Positions 29,675 to 36,920 of a stretch of 36,920 bases of DNA are shown one piece after another. The notes beneath the pieces are model-generated. The model did no database searches and was not told the origin of the DNA. It saw only the letters and a list, made by a program, of their open reading frames with translations. Numbering within the stretch: the stretch's first letter is position 1; the number at the start of each line of letters is the position of its first letter. The DNA comes from DAOTTI01 sp034437795 (lineage in GTDB: Bacteria; Chloroflexota; UBA11872; UBA12225), in contig DAOTTI010000290.1 of assembly GCA_034437795.1 (NCBI GenBank), positions 1 through 36,920 on the forward strand. Reading direction: 5' to 3'. Both the position numbers and the translations under genes were made by a program.

Positions 29675-31168
29675 TTATCCGTCCGGCGGGGTGTAGGTCA
29701 TGCCATACAGGCCCTGGCCCGCCCGCCAGGTGGAGCCGCAATATTCACTGATCACCGTCCACTCCGCCGCGGTCAGGTGGCCGTGGTTGTGGTAGAGGAA
29801 GTGACGCGCCCCGCCTTCCTTCGCCGCTACCAGCAGGCGCCGCAGGTCGCCGGCGGTGACCGGGTCGCCCCCGTGCGGCCGGCGACCGGCGTCGATCCAC
29901 GGCAGCACCTTCCACGGATAGCCATCGGCGGCGGCGATACTGCGCTTCACCTCATTCACCATGAAGTCGCTGAAGAACGCGTCTGGAAACCCGCGCTCCA
30001 GCTCCCGCAGCCCCTCCATCAGCTTCCCCGGCGGCGCGTTTGGCTCCGCGCTGGGCAACGCCACCCCCAGCAGGGCGCGCACCGCGGCAAAGGCCTCCGG
30101 CTCCCACAGCCCGGGGTTCCAGTCCGCCAGGGTGGTCACGTAGCGGTAGACCGTCCCGTACAGCCCATCGACCCCACGATGCCAGATGTACAGCTTGGGC
30201 AGGATCAGATCGAAGAGAGGCGCGATGGCGGGGAAGTCGTAGCCGCACAGGGCGGCGAACGCCGGCATCCGCGGCCCGATCCCCAGCTTCACCTGCCGTC
30301 CCCGCGCCCGCGTGAGCGCCTCTGTCAACTGGTGCACCTGCCGATAGAAGGCTGTCAGGGTGCGCGACCGGAAAGCGAACCACGAGACGATCCCCGGATC
30401 ATGGCCGATCAGCGCCAGGCCGTTGAAGACCCCGCCCGGCGCCGCCAGGGTGGCGTGCTCTCGCGTCAGCTTGTGCAGGCGCCGGTAGAGGCGGTCCTTG
30501 GCCGCCACCAGCCGCTGGTAGTCCAGCCCCATCCCCTCCGCTGCCGGCGCCACCTGGGGAGGCAGATCCTCGAAGAGGTTCGACCGATGCCCCGGCGCGA
30601 TCTCATAGCCCCACTCCGGCCCATCCAGAATGACCCCGTCTGCGTCGGGGAACTGCGTCACCGTGTCTTCCAGCCGCGCCAGGTAGGCGCGCTGGCGCCC
30701 TTCGTCCGTGATCAAGGGGCCGCCAGCGCCGGGGAGGCCGGGGGCCGGCGGCCCCGCCCCGGCGGCCGGCTCGAAGAGGTAGACCGGCCAGCCGCGGCGC
30801 TTGGCCTTCTCCATCAGCTCGCGCAGGCGCCGCAGGCGCTCCGGGAACGCCTGCTCGGGGTCCGGCGGCGGCTCGACGCCCCACTTGCGGTACACCGTCG
30901 GGTTCGGCGCAAAGGCCCACACGCTTCCGGCGCGCGTGCCGCCCCAGCTCGCTGCGGGCGGCGCCTGGGGCGCGCCGCTCAGGTCTGTGCCCTCCGGCGT
31001 CGCGGCGCCTGAGCCGCCGGGCTCTGGATAGTCCGGCAGGAACGTCAGGCGGCCGATGACCAGCCCCCGCACGCCACCGGACTGCCACGCGTCCAGGATC
31101 CGATCCATGTCGGCCAGGACCGGCTCCAGGGGCTGGCCCACGCGCATCCAGGCTTCCAGCTCAGGCAT
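29675..31168 (-). CDS. Uncharacterised TIM-barrel-like glycoside hydrolase candidate
   Basis: 497-residue soluble protein, no signal peptide or membrane segment. I do not recognise the exact family. Features resemble sugar-active TIM barrels: GVILDGPEWGYEI (buried acidic residues after a beta-strand), KLGIGPRMPAFAALCGYDF, FDLILPKLYIWHRGVDGLYGTVYRY, and near the end GGARHFLYHNHGHLTAAEW. A Gly/Pro/Ala-rich insert lies at about 50-80 and another near 135-148. ATG 31168 is preceded by GGGAGG. It follows the Gfo/Idh dehydrogenase gene on the same strand after a 256-bp, repeat-filled gap, so a role in sugar or glycoside use is plausible but unproven. Confidence 0.6.
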   Translation of the reverse strand: MPELEAWMRVGQPLEPVLADMDRILDAWQSGGVRGLVIGRLTFLPDYPEPGGSGAATPEGTDLSGAPQAPPAASWGGTRAGSVWAFAPNPTVYRKWGVEPPPDPEQAFPERLRRLRELMEKAKRRGWPVYLFEPAAGAGPPAPGLPGAGGPLITDEGRQRAYLARLEDTVTQFPDADGVILDGPEWGYEIAPGHRSNLFEDLPPQVAPAAEGMGLDYQRLVAAKDRLYRRLHKLTREHATLAAPGGVFNGLALIGHDPGIVSWFAFRSRTLTAFYRQVHQLTEALTRARGRQVKLGIGPRMPAFAALCGYDFPAIAPLFDLILPKLYIWHRGVDGLYGTVYRYVTTLADWNPGLWEPEAFAAVRALLGVALPSAEPNAPPGKLMEGLRELERGFPDAFFSDFMVNEVKRSIAAADGYPWKVLPWIDAGRRPHGGDPVTAGDLRRLLVAAKEGGARHFLYHNHGHLTAAEWTVISEYCGSTWRAGQGLYGMTYTPPDG

Positions 31169-31246
31169 CGCGCCTCCCTCGCATCATCATCGGAGATTAT
31201 GCGCCTTGCGCCCTGGCGCCGGTACCGCCCCAACCTGCGCCCGCCG

Positions 31247-31355
31247 GCTGCAACCAGCCATCGCACAACGATCCCCTCGCCATGCGATCTGGTAGAGCAG
31301 GGGCGCAAGGGCGCCGCAGCTGCAACCAGCCATCCCGCAGCGATCCCGCCGCCAC
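31247..31355. repeat. Pair of ~37-bp direct repeats
   Basis: GCTGCAACCAGCCATC begins at 31247 and at 31319; the similarity runs on through a variable CGATCCC-n-CGCCA part to about 31283 and 31355. The copies are 72 bp apart, in the gap between the hydrolase-like and dehydrogenase genes. Each contains a small GGCTG/CAGCC-type fold. Function unknown. Confidence 0.6.
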
Positions 31356-31381
31356 GCCAGCCCCCGCAGGCCCCCTCATTC

Positions 31382-31416
31382 AACCTTGAACCTTGAACCT
31401 TGAACCTTGAACCTTG
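31382..31416. repeat. Five perfect tandem copies of the heptamer AACCTTG
   Basis: Five uninterrupted 7-bp units with a partial sixth (AAC). It ends 8 bp beyond the stop of the dehydrogenase gene at 31425 (minus strand). The A/T-rich, strictly periodic sequence is distinct from the surrounding GC-rich DNA. Slippage-prone microsatellite or binding-site array. Confidence 0.9.
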
Positions 31417-31424
31417 AACTCCGT

Positions 31425-32522
31425 CTAACCGATCTCGTCCAGCTCCACCGCCCGGCCCGATTCCGAGCTTTCCACCGCAGCCAGGGCCATCTTGATCGAC
31501 TGGAGATTGTCGCGCCCGGAGGTCTGGGGCGCGCGGCCCTCCGCCAGGGCGGTGAGCAGCTCGCCCATGCTCCCGCCAAAGGCCTCCGGAAACCAGCTCC
31601 CCTGGATGGCAAAGACGTGCTTGCGCGCGGGGTTGGCCTTCACCGCCACGGCTAGCTCGCTCTGCGACGCCACCGCCGCGCCCTGTGTGCCGTCGAGCAA
31701 CCACTCGTAGCGCCCCAGCGCCTGCCGCACCGGCACGATGTTGTTGAAGTGCAGCGTGCTCATGACCTGGGCCGGCGGCGCATACTCGCACAGGATGGAG
31801 TAGATCATGGGCGACACCGCAGCCTGCCCCGGCACCCGCGTCGTGGTGGCCTTGATGCGCACCGGCGTCAGGCCGGTGTAGTACCGCGAGAGATCCAGGT
31901 AGTGGATGCCGTGGTCGACGATGTTGAAGTGCTCCAGCGCCGCGTACCAGCTCCCCGGCACGTCCTGGAAGGAGCGGTTCACGTGCAGCACGCTGTACAG
32001 GTGCCCCAGCACGCCCGACTCCACGATCAGCTTGAGCGCGCGGTGCGCCGGCGCCCAGCGTGCCTGCTGGTTGATCATCAGGGTCACGCCCGCGCGCTCG
32101 CAGAGCTCTACCATGTGCCGCGCGTCCTCATAGGTCAGGGCGAACGGCTTCTGGCTGAGGAGGTGCTTGCCGGCCGCGGCGATCTGCTCCACCAGCGGCA
32201 CCCGCTGGCTGGCGTGCACCGCCAGGTCGATCACCTTGATCTGCGGATCGTCCAGCAGGTCCTCCAGCCGCGTCGTGTACCGCGGGATGCCGAACTGCTC
32301 CGCCACCAGGCGCGCCCGCTCCTCCACCACGTCGCAGGCGGCCAGCACCCGATAGCCGAAGCTGCGGTACGCCGGCAGGTGCGCCCCCCGCATGATCGAC
32401 CCGCAGCCGGCGACCCCAATCGGGAACCGCTCGATCACCTCCGCCGGCGGTGGCCTGGGCCGGTAGTCCTCCGGCCGCAGGTCTGGTACATCAGGATGCC
32501 CTGTCGGGCCAGGATCGCTCAC
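31425..32522 (-). CDS. Gfo/Idh/MocA-family NAD(P)-dependent oxidoreductase
   Basis: 365-residue dehydrogenase that likely oxidises a sugar or cyclitol. After about 30 Pro-rich residues comes the Rossmann motif GVAGCGSIMRGAHLPAY (from about residue 36), then LLSQKPFAL, the EKP-type catalytic-lysine motif in a QKP form, and DHGIHYLDLSRYY near the substrate site. I choose the GTG at 32522, which overlaps the stop of the upstream aldose-epimerase gene as GTGA (4-bp overlap), typical of coupled translation. The longer reading to 32645 would be an antisense-like extension inside the upstream gene. Substrate unknown. Confidence 0.92.
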   Translation of the reverse strand: MSDPGPTGHPDVPDLRPEDYRPRPPPAEVIERFPIGVAGCGSIMRGAHLPAYRSFGYRVLAACDVVEERARLVAEQFGIPRYTTRLEDLLDDPQIKVIDLAVHASQRVPLVEQIAAAGKHLLSQKPFALTYEDARHMVELCERAGVTLMINQQARWAPAHRALKLIVESGVLGHLYSVLHVNRSFQDVPGSWYAALEHFNIVDHGIHYLDLSRYYTGLTPVRIKATTTRVPGQAAVSPMIYSILCEYAPPAQVMSTLHFNNIVPVRQALGRYEWLLDGTQGAAVASQSELAVAVKANPARKHVFAIQGSWFPEAFGGSMGELLTALAEGRAPQTSGRDNLQSIKMALAAVESSESGRAVELDEIG

Positions 32523-33550
32523 CTCGCGCTCCGCACAAAGAGCCGCATGCTGCCTTCCCACCGCTGCCCCGGCTGCAGGACGATCAGCCCGCTGGGCTCT
32601 ACCCCGCTGGCCGCCAGGTTGAACACGTTCGGCGGGCACGTCCACGGCTCAAAGCAGACGCCCGGCCGCCCGGGCGGCGTGTAGACCACCACTGTGCTGA
32701 AGTGCCTGGAGGCCTGCATCACGCCCTCCAGTCCCGTCTGCGGGTCGATGACGCGGCACTCTAGCCGGCCGGTCCCGAGGTCCAGTTCGGTGTAGCCCCC
32801 ATCGAAGTGTCTCCCTGCCAGGGGACGGGGCGTGCGCAGGTCGGTCTCCGCTGTGACGGGGACGGTCACGTCCTCCCAGCGCAGCCGCTCGCCCGTCCCC
32901 GGCGCGGCCACGCGCGCCAGGTCCCACCGGCGCGCGGCCGGGACGGTGATTAGGCAGCCTGCCGGCGACCCTTCCGGGCCAAAGGGGATCCGGAAGTACG
33001 GGTGCGCCCCAAAGCCGAAGGGAAGCGGGCCCGGCCCCACGTTCATCACCTCCGCGATCAGGTGCAGGCCGTCGTTGTCCAGGCGATACGTCGCCGCCAG
33101 ATAGTACGGGAACGGATACCCCTCCAGCGTCTCCGCATGATCCGCCGACGAGAGCGAGCACCGCAGGAAGGCCGCGCTCTCCCAGGCCTCGAAGCGCTCC
33201 ACCTTCCACGGCCGCGTCTTAGCGAACCCGTGGCCGGCATTGCCGTTCATGTCCAGCGTGGGGAGTTGGTACCGCTGCCCCTGGAAGACGTACTCGCCCC
33301 TGGGGATGCGCCCAGGCCAGGGGAAGAGCAGGGGGATCCCCCACCAGGAGGGCTGCGCCCGCAGGGCGTCCAGATCGCCGGGGGCGAGCAGCAGGTCGAC
33401 CAGCCGGCCGCCGGGCGCGGGCAGCGCGGCGCTCAGGCAGTTGTTCCCAAAGCCGGGCCAGACGCGGGCGGACGCCCCGGTGTGCCCGTCCCGCAGCACG
33501 TACACGGTCTCCCCTTCCTGGGTGATGGTCTCCGCGCGATAGCGGCTCAT
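32519..33550 (-). CDS. Aldose 1-epimerase (galactose mutarotase) family protein
   Basis: 343-residue beta-sandwich protein that interconverts alpha and beta anomers of an aldose. NGNAGHGFAKTRPWKVE holds the first conserved His; GFGAHPYFRIPFG holds the second; the conserved acidic base lies toward the C-terminus, around CFEPWTCPPN. ATG 33550 is chosen: it follows AGGAGGGAG at usable spacing and gives the normal family length, whereas the open frame continues upstream to 34075 only through the divergent MFS gene. The downstream dehydrogenase overlaps its stop, so the two act together, probably on the same sugar. Confidence 0.92.
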   Translation of the reverse strand: MSRYRAETITQEGETVYVLRDGHTGASARVWPGFGNNCLSAALPAPGGRLVDLLLAPGDLDALRAQPSWWGIPLLFPWPGRIPRGEYVFQGQRYQLPTLDMNGNAGHGFAKTRPWKVERFEAWESAAFLRCSLSSADHAETLEGYPFPYYLAATYRLDNDGLHLIAEVMNVGPGPLPFGFGAHPYFRIPFGPEGSPAGCLITVPAARRWDLARVAAPGTGERLRWEDVTVPVTAETDLRTPRPLAGRHFDGGYTELDLGTGRLECRVIDPQTGLEGVMQASRHFSTVVVYTPPGRPGVCFEPWTCPPNVFNLAASGVEPSGLIVLQPGQRWEGSMRLFVRSAR

Positions 33551-33911
33551 GCCGGTGGCTCCCTCCTCTCGGCCATCGCCGGCTGGGAATTGTAGGCAGG
33601 ATGCCCGCCACCGCGCGAGTACCTGGGCGGTGCCCTCAAGGTCCAGATCACGCCCAGCCCTGGCCCGCTCCCCCTCCGCATCTGGGCGACGGCGGCGTGC
33701 CCGCGCCGGATCACGTCTTCTCCCTATGGCCGGCGGTCCCCCGCTCCGTGTCGGAGAGGGGGCCAGGGGGTGAGGTCCCTCCTCTCCCGCTGCGGCGCGG
33801 CCCCGCCCGAAGGGGGTGAGGTCCGCCTCGGGGGCTGATCCCGAAGCCGTGCGCGCGCCCCCTACCACTGCGCCCCACTCCCACGGCACCGGGTTGTCCG
33901 GAACGCGCGAG
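33551..33911. repeat. Divergent gap with hairpin repeats
   Basis: No gene is supported in this 361-bp gap between divergent genes. It contains a CCCCC-n-CTCCGTGTCGGAGAGGGGG hairpin (33738-33762, one mismatch), followed by CCAGGGGGTGAGGTCC, and a 34-nt block (33791-33824) that matches 8828-8861 with two mismatches. Any promoters for the flanking genes are not recognisable. Confidence 0.65.
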
Positions 33912-35273
33912 ATGCCTACACTCTTGACCACGGTGACCGCCTCCCCTCGCGCGTCGACTGCCGGCACCACCGCCTCGGCTGCCGCCCCTGTGGCCGGCCG
34001 CGACCAAGCGGCAGCCCCTGTCCCCGCAGCCGTTCCATCCCTGCCGTGGCGCCTGGCGTCCAGGGCGGCCGCCACCTTCGACGCCCTGACGGTGCGCGAC
34101 TACCGCCTGCTCTTCCAGGGGAACGCCGTCACCTCGATCGGGTACTGGATGCAGCAGGTGGCCCTCGGCTGGCTGGTGCTCGATCTGACCAACTCCCCCT
34201 TTTACCTGGGGCTGGCGTCCTTCGCCCGCTCCATCCCCATGCTCGCCATCTCGCCCTTCGGCGGCGTGCTCGCCGACCGCCTCGACCGCCGCCTGGTGAT
34301 CATCTCTACCCAGGTCGCCCAGCTCGTCCTGACCGCCCTCCTGGCGGTGCTGGTCTTCACGCGCCTGGTCAACATCTGGCACGTCCTGCTGGCCTCGTTT
34401 CTCATGGGCACCGCCGTTTCCGTGCATGTCCCCGCGCGCCAGGCCCTGATCCCCGCCCTCGTTGGGCGGGAGCGCCTGACCAACGCCCTGGCCCTCTACT
34501 CCATGAGCCTGAATACCAGCCGCATCCTTGGCCCATCCCTGGCCGGCGCCGTGATGGGCTGGGCCGGCGTGGGCGGCTGCCTCGCGCTCCAGAGCGCCGG
34601 CTACCTCTGGGCGGCGAGCAACGTGCTGCAGATCAGGTACGGCGCGCAGACCCGCCACGGCCACCACCGCGCCTCGGTGCTCCACAATCTCGCCGACGGC
34701 CTGCGCTACTGCTATCGCACCCGTCCCATCTTCCTCCAGCTGCTCATCGCCGCCGTGCCCACCGTCTTCGCCATGCCCTACATGCAGTTCCTGCCCGCCT
34801 TCGCCCGCGACGTCTACCGGATCGGCCCCAGCGGGCTCGGGCTGCTTATGACCTGCATGGGCGCCGGCGCCCTCCTCGGATCGTTCGCCATCGCCTCCCG
34901 CCGCTCGATCCGGCGCAAGAGCCTGGTCACCGTCGTCTGCGCGGCCGCGTTCGGCCTCTTTCTCTGCGCCTTCGCCCTGGCTGCGTCCCTGCCGCTGGCC
35001 CTCGTCTTCCTGGCGGCCGCGGGGGCGAGCAGCTCCATCTACACCACGCTGAACGGGACTATCCTCCAGGAGATCTGCCCCGACGAGTACCGTGGGCGGG
35101 TGAGCAGCGTGTACATGGTGACCTGGGGCTTGATGCCGCTGGGTGCCCTCCCTGCCGGCGTCCTGGCGGAGGCGTACGGCCCACAGGCCACGGTCTTCCT
35201 CGGTGGCGCCATCTGCCTCATCTTCGCCGTCGCGATCCTGCTCCTGCGCCCGCAGCTCCGGCGCGCCGAATAG
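33912..35273 (+). CDS. MFS transporter, EntS/DHA3-like exporter
   Basis: 453-residue, 12-helix major facilitator, probably a proton-driven exporter of a small molecule. After about 50 Ala/Thr/Pro-rich residues, the core starts with TVRDYRLLFQGNAVTSIGYWMQQVALGWLVLDLTNSPFYLG, the pattern of the EntS/MefA-like group. The loop 2-3 signature reads FGGVLADRLDRR, and RGRVSSVYMVTWGLMPLGALPAG is in the C-terminal half. ATG 33912 is preferred to 33816, which lies in the repeat-rich leader and adds 32 residues of low quality. No adjacent regulator or biosynthetic partner indicates the substrate. Confidence 0.88.
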   Translation: MPTLLTTVTASPRASTAGTTASAAAPVAGRDQAAAPVPAAVPSLPWRLASRAAATFDALTVRDYRLLFQGNAVTSIGYWMQQVALGWLVLDLTNSPFYLGLASFARSIPMLAISPFGGVLADRLDRRLVIISTQVAQLVLTALLAVLVFTRLVNIWHVLLASFLMGTAVSVHVPARQALIPALVGRERLTNALALYSMSLNTSRILGPSLAGAVMGWAGVGGCLALQSAGYLWAASNVLQIRYGAQTRHGHHRASVLHNLADGLRYCYRTRPIFLQLLIAAVPTVFAMPYMQFLPAFARDVYRIGPSGLGLLMTCMGAGALLGSFAIASRRSIRRKSLVTVVCAAAFGLFLCAFALAASLPLALVFLAAAGASSSIYTTLNGTILQEICPDEYRGRVSSVYMVTWGLMPLGALPAGVLAEAYGPQATVFLGGAICLIFAVAILLLRPQLRRAE

Positions 35274-35324
35274 CGCCCGCGCCCCGGCGCCATCCTGCAT
35301 CGCTGGCCGACCGCTGGCCGTCAG

Positions 35325-35485
35325 TCCCATTTCCCAATGGGATGAGGACGGAGGATCGATCGACTGGGGTTCCCGATAGTTGGGTCCCCATCTCACCTAT
35401 GGGATGAGGATGGAGACGCTCGACCCGCCGCTGCTGGCGGTGGCACGATCCCCTCTCCCTATGGGAGACGGTTAAGGTGAGGGCA
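35325..35485. repeat. Duplicated CCCAT-n-ATGGGATGAGGA-GGAG hairpins and a related third unit
   Basis: Units at 35325-35353 and 35386-35415 share CCCAT-n-ATGGGATGAGGA(C/T)GGAG; each folds into a CCCAT/ATGGG hairpin. A third, CCCTCTCCCTATGGGAGACGG followed by TTAAGGTGAGGGC, lies at about 35452-35482 and links this set to the CCCTCTCC family. The gap lies between two convergent genes and otherwise holds nothing I recognise. Confidence 0.6.
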
Positions 35486-35515
35486 CGGCACTCACCACTC
35501 GCTCCTCGCTACTCA

Positions 35516-36436
35516 CTACGGCAGCGCAATTCGCAGGCCGTGCGCCCGCGCTGGCGTCACGCCCCGCCCCGCCCCATCCGCCGTCCCCCGCTGGCGCAGA
35601 TACTCCAGCGTCTGGGCGCGATCCTTCGCCCGCAGGGCGATCGCCGTCGGACGCGGCCCGGGGGGCAGGACGCGCCCGCCGCTCGGGGGCGCGATCAGCT
35701 CCAGCTTGATCCCGCCCAACTCCAGCACTACCCCTCGGCCGGCGAGGCCATCCGCCACGCGGGGCCAGCCAAAGGCCTGCTGGTAGCACGTGGCGGCAAA
35801 CTCCGGGTCGGAGACCAGCACCGACACGCTCAGTAGCTCCTCCCAGCCCGCCGGGTGAGGCGTCAGCCCGCCGATCTTCTCGATCTCTCTCAGGCGGGCC
35901 TCGTCGCCCCCTTCCCACTCGATCAGGTACGGCATCGGGGGCAGGGGCGGCTTGGGCGGGGGCTGTCCGCGGTGCGGTAACGGCGGCGGCCGGCCCGAAG
36001 CCGCGATCACCGCTGGGGACTGTGTGAGCGGCGACGACCCCGGCGCCACCACCAGCATCCGCCAGCGCAGGCGGGTACCTTCCGGCGTGGCCCGCTCCCC
36101 TGCCTCCACCGCCGTGTGCGGGATGCCCGCCTCATCCAGGCGCCGCACCGCCGCGTCCAGGTCCGTGACCGCTACCGCGTACGCCGGCGGATTCTCTCCC
36201 GCCGCGGCGATCCATTCCAGCAGCCACTTCGCCCTGGGATTGGTCGGGTCCTTGACCGCCAGCAGCTCGATGTAGTAGATCCCGAAATGGACCAGCGCGT
36301 TGTGCGTGCCGGTGGGATGCTCGCCCCCTGGGATGACGTGAAAGCCGAGACCGTCGCGATACGTGGCAATTGCCTTGTTCAGGTCTTTGACCGCCACCAC
36401 GATGTGGTCGAAGCGTGCGGGGACGGGTTCGGTCAT
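35516..36436 (-). CDS. VOC-superfamily (glyoxalase-like) protein, two modules
   Basis: 306-residue protein built of two vicinal-oxygen-chelate modules, about 1-135 and 200-306, joined by a Pro-rich linker (about 140-170, with RPPPLPHRGQPPPKPPLPP). It begins with FDHIVVAVKDLNKAIATYRDGLGF, whose His could be a metal ligand, and has an HFGIYYIELLAV strand; this N-terminal module resembles the glyoxalase-like domain family. The second module has LSVSVLVSDPEFAATCYQQAFGWP and IKLELIAPP. Reaction unknown. A consensus -10 (TATAAT) sits 14 nt before the ATG and overlaps the stop of the upstream peroxiredoxin gene. Confidence 0.85.
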   Translation of the reverse strand: MTEPVPARFDHIVVAVKDLNKAIATYRDGLGFHVIPGGEHPTGTHNALVHFGIYYIELLAVKDPTNPRAKWLLEWIAAAGENPPAYAVAVTDLDAAVRRLDEAGIPHTAVEAGERATPEGTRLRWRMLVVAPGSSPLTQSPAVIAASGRPPPLPHRGQPPPKPPLPPMPYLIEWEGGDEARLREIEKIGGLTPHPAGWEELLSVSVLVSDPEFAATCYQQAFGWPRVADGLAGRGVVLELGGIKLELIAPPSGGRVLPPGPRPTAIALRAKDRAQTLEYLRQRGTADGAGRGVTPARAHGLRIALP

Positions 36437-36450
36437 TCGGCTGCGGGGTG

Positions 36451-36456
36451 ATTATA
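36451..36456 (-). promoter_or_regulatory. Consensus -10 box of the VOC gene
   Basis: On the minus strand this reads TATAAT, ending 14 nt before the ATG at 36436, so the leader would be about 7 nt. It contains the TAA stop codon (36454-36452) of the upstream peroxiredoxin gene. No -35 consensus is seen at 17 bp. Confidence 0.5.
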
Positions 36457-36920
36457 CCGGTCCCGCCTGCGGTCCCTGGTTCAGCGCCGCCAGCAGCTCC
36501 TTCGCATGACCGGCCGGCGTCACCTGCCGGAACACCCGCTGGATGGTGCCGTCCGGCCCGATGATGAAGGTGCTGCGGTTGATCCCCATGAACTGCCGCC
36601 CGTCCCGCTCGCGGAGCACCCATACCCCGTACGCCTCGGCAATGCGGTGGTCGGGGTCGGCCAGCAGCGTGAACGGCAGGGCGTACTTCGCCTTAAACGC
36701 CGCCTGCGCCTCCACCGTGTCCGGACTGCACCCCAGCACCACCGCATCCCGCGCCACAAAGCCGGCGAAATCGTCACGGATTTCGCATGCCTCGGTCGTT
36801 CAGCCGGGGGTGTCCGCCCGCGGGAAGAAGTAGAGCACCACCGTCCGGTTGCGGAAGTCGCTGAGGGACACCCGCCGGCCATCGTCGGCCGTGGCCGTGA
36901 AGTCGGGCGCCCGATCGCCA
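36452..36920 (-). CDS. bcp: Selenocysteine-containing peroxiredoxin, Bcp type (5' end outside window)
   Basis: Thiol (here selenol) peroxidase that reduces hydrogen and organic peroxides in the cytosol. The visible 155 codons before the stop begin GDRAPDFTATADDG, the usual Bcp N-terminus, so only a few residues are missing at the window edge. VSLSDFRNRTVVLYFFPRADTPG leads to an in-frame TGA (36802-36800), then TTEACEIRDDFAGF, VVLGCSPDTVEAQAAF, LPFTLLADPDHRIAEAYGVW, and NRSTFIIGPDGTIQRVFRQV. The TGA stands exactly at the peroxidatic Cys of the PGCTTEAC motif, and the resolving Cys five residues on is kept (U-x4-C). Sequence is family-like on both sides in one frame, and a SECIS-like hairpin follows. 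An automated call would give only 36452-36757 from an internal GTG. A pseudogene with a nonsense change is the alternative, judged less likely. Confidence 0.87.
36765..36786 (-). promoter_or_regulatory. Bacterial SECIS element of the peroxiredoxin gene
   Basis: On the minus strand GCGAAATC and GATTTCGC form a perfect 8-bp stem with the 6-nt loop CGTGAC. The loop starts 21 nt after the TGA. Known bacterial SECIS elements have the apical loop about 16-37 nt from the UGA and a G among the first two loop bases; here G is second. The stem is encoded by GAA, ATC, CGT, GAC, GAT, TTC, using A/T-ending codons that are uncommon in this GC-rich window, which suggests selection on the RNA. Confidence 0.8.

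Noticed and set aside
31382..31416. CRISPR-like array
   Set aside because: Units are contiguous heptamers with no spacers; no cas genes in the window.
33711..35396. Long open frame antisense to the MFS gene (561 codons)
   Set aside because: Gly/Glu/Arg-rich shadow frame; the plus-strand MFS transporter is unmistakable.
36452..36757. Peroxiredoxin as a short 101-residue protein or nonsense pseudogene
   Set aside because: The upstream frame codes perfectly for the Bcp N-terminal half; TGA falls exactly on the catalytic Cys and is followed by a SECIS-like hairpin.
1..36920. tRNA or rRNA genes
   Set aside because: No T-loop (GGTTCGAATCC-like) motif in a cloverleaf context and no rRNA-like conserved blocks were seen on either strand.

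Overview
This is a very GC-rich window (roughly 70% by eye) with no rRNA, tRNA, CRISPR array or intact insertion sequence. Gene content and style (RelA/SpoT, RecJ and Obg side by side, a DUF6062-like protein, a Wzm/Wzt glycan exporter, many start codons only 6-14 bases behind a TATA-like box, and gene-poor gaps full of short hairpin repeats) suggest a member of the Chloroflexota. That placement is inference.

Layout. 1-3047 is a fluoride-related corner: two crcB fluoride-channel genes on the minus strand, and, divergent from them, a well-formed fluoride (crcB-type) riboswitch at 1367-1454. The riboswitch reads into a gene for a protein with four regularly spaced CxxC/CxxH modules, not into a channel gene. 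3044-8496 is a housekeeping block: relA/spoT and recJ on the minus strand and obg divergent from recJ across a 25-bp gap. 8926-24809 is a surface-glycan locus: polyprenyl-phosphate sugar transferase, two GT4 glycosyltransferases, two NAD-dependent sugar epimerases/dehydratases, an asparagine-synthase-like amidotransferase, three GT-C membrane glycosyltransferases and a Wzm/Wzt ABC exporter. The likely logic is that sugars are made and modified in the cytosol, assembled on a lipid carrier, exported by Wzm/Wzt, and further decorated by lipid-linked-sugar GT-C enzymes. 25184-26731 is an orphan membrane histidine kinase. 26732-28354 is a gene-poor repeat field. 28355-29509 is a C45-family N-terminal nucleophile hydrolase. 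29675-33550 is a probable sugar-catabolic set (TIM-barrel-like hydrolase, Gfo/Idh/MocA dehydrogenase, aldose epimerase). 33912-35273 is an MFS exporter, and 35516-36436 a two-module VOC protein.

The most notable item is at the right edge. The peroxiredoxin gene (bcp type) looks truncated by an in-frame TGA at 36802-36800, but reading through the TGA gives an uninterrupted Bcp sequence in which TGA sits exactly at the peroxidatic cysteine (TPG-U-TTEAC). A perfect 8-bp stem with a 6-nt loop lies 21 nt behind the TGA, as expected for a bacterial SECIS element. I read this as a selenocysteine-containing peroxiredoxin that standard gene calling would miss.

Repeats deserve attention: three ~88-bp elements with CTAGTGC/GCACTAG ends (10387, 24840, 27187), two of them inverted around the histidine kinase; a family of CCCCTCTCC-GGAGAGGGG hairpin repeats at six or more gaps; long palindromes at 2-87, 10528-10571 and 13159-13210; and a 5-copy heptamer array at 31382.
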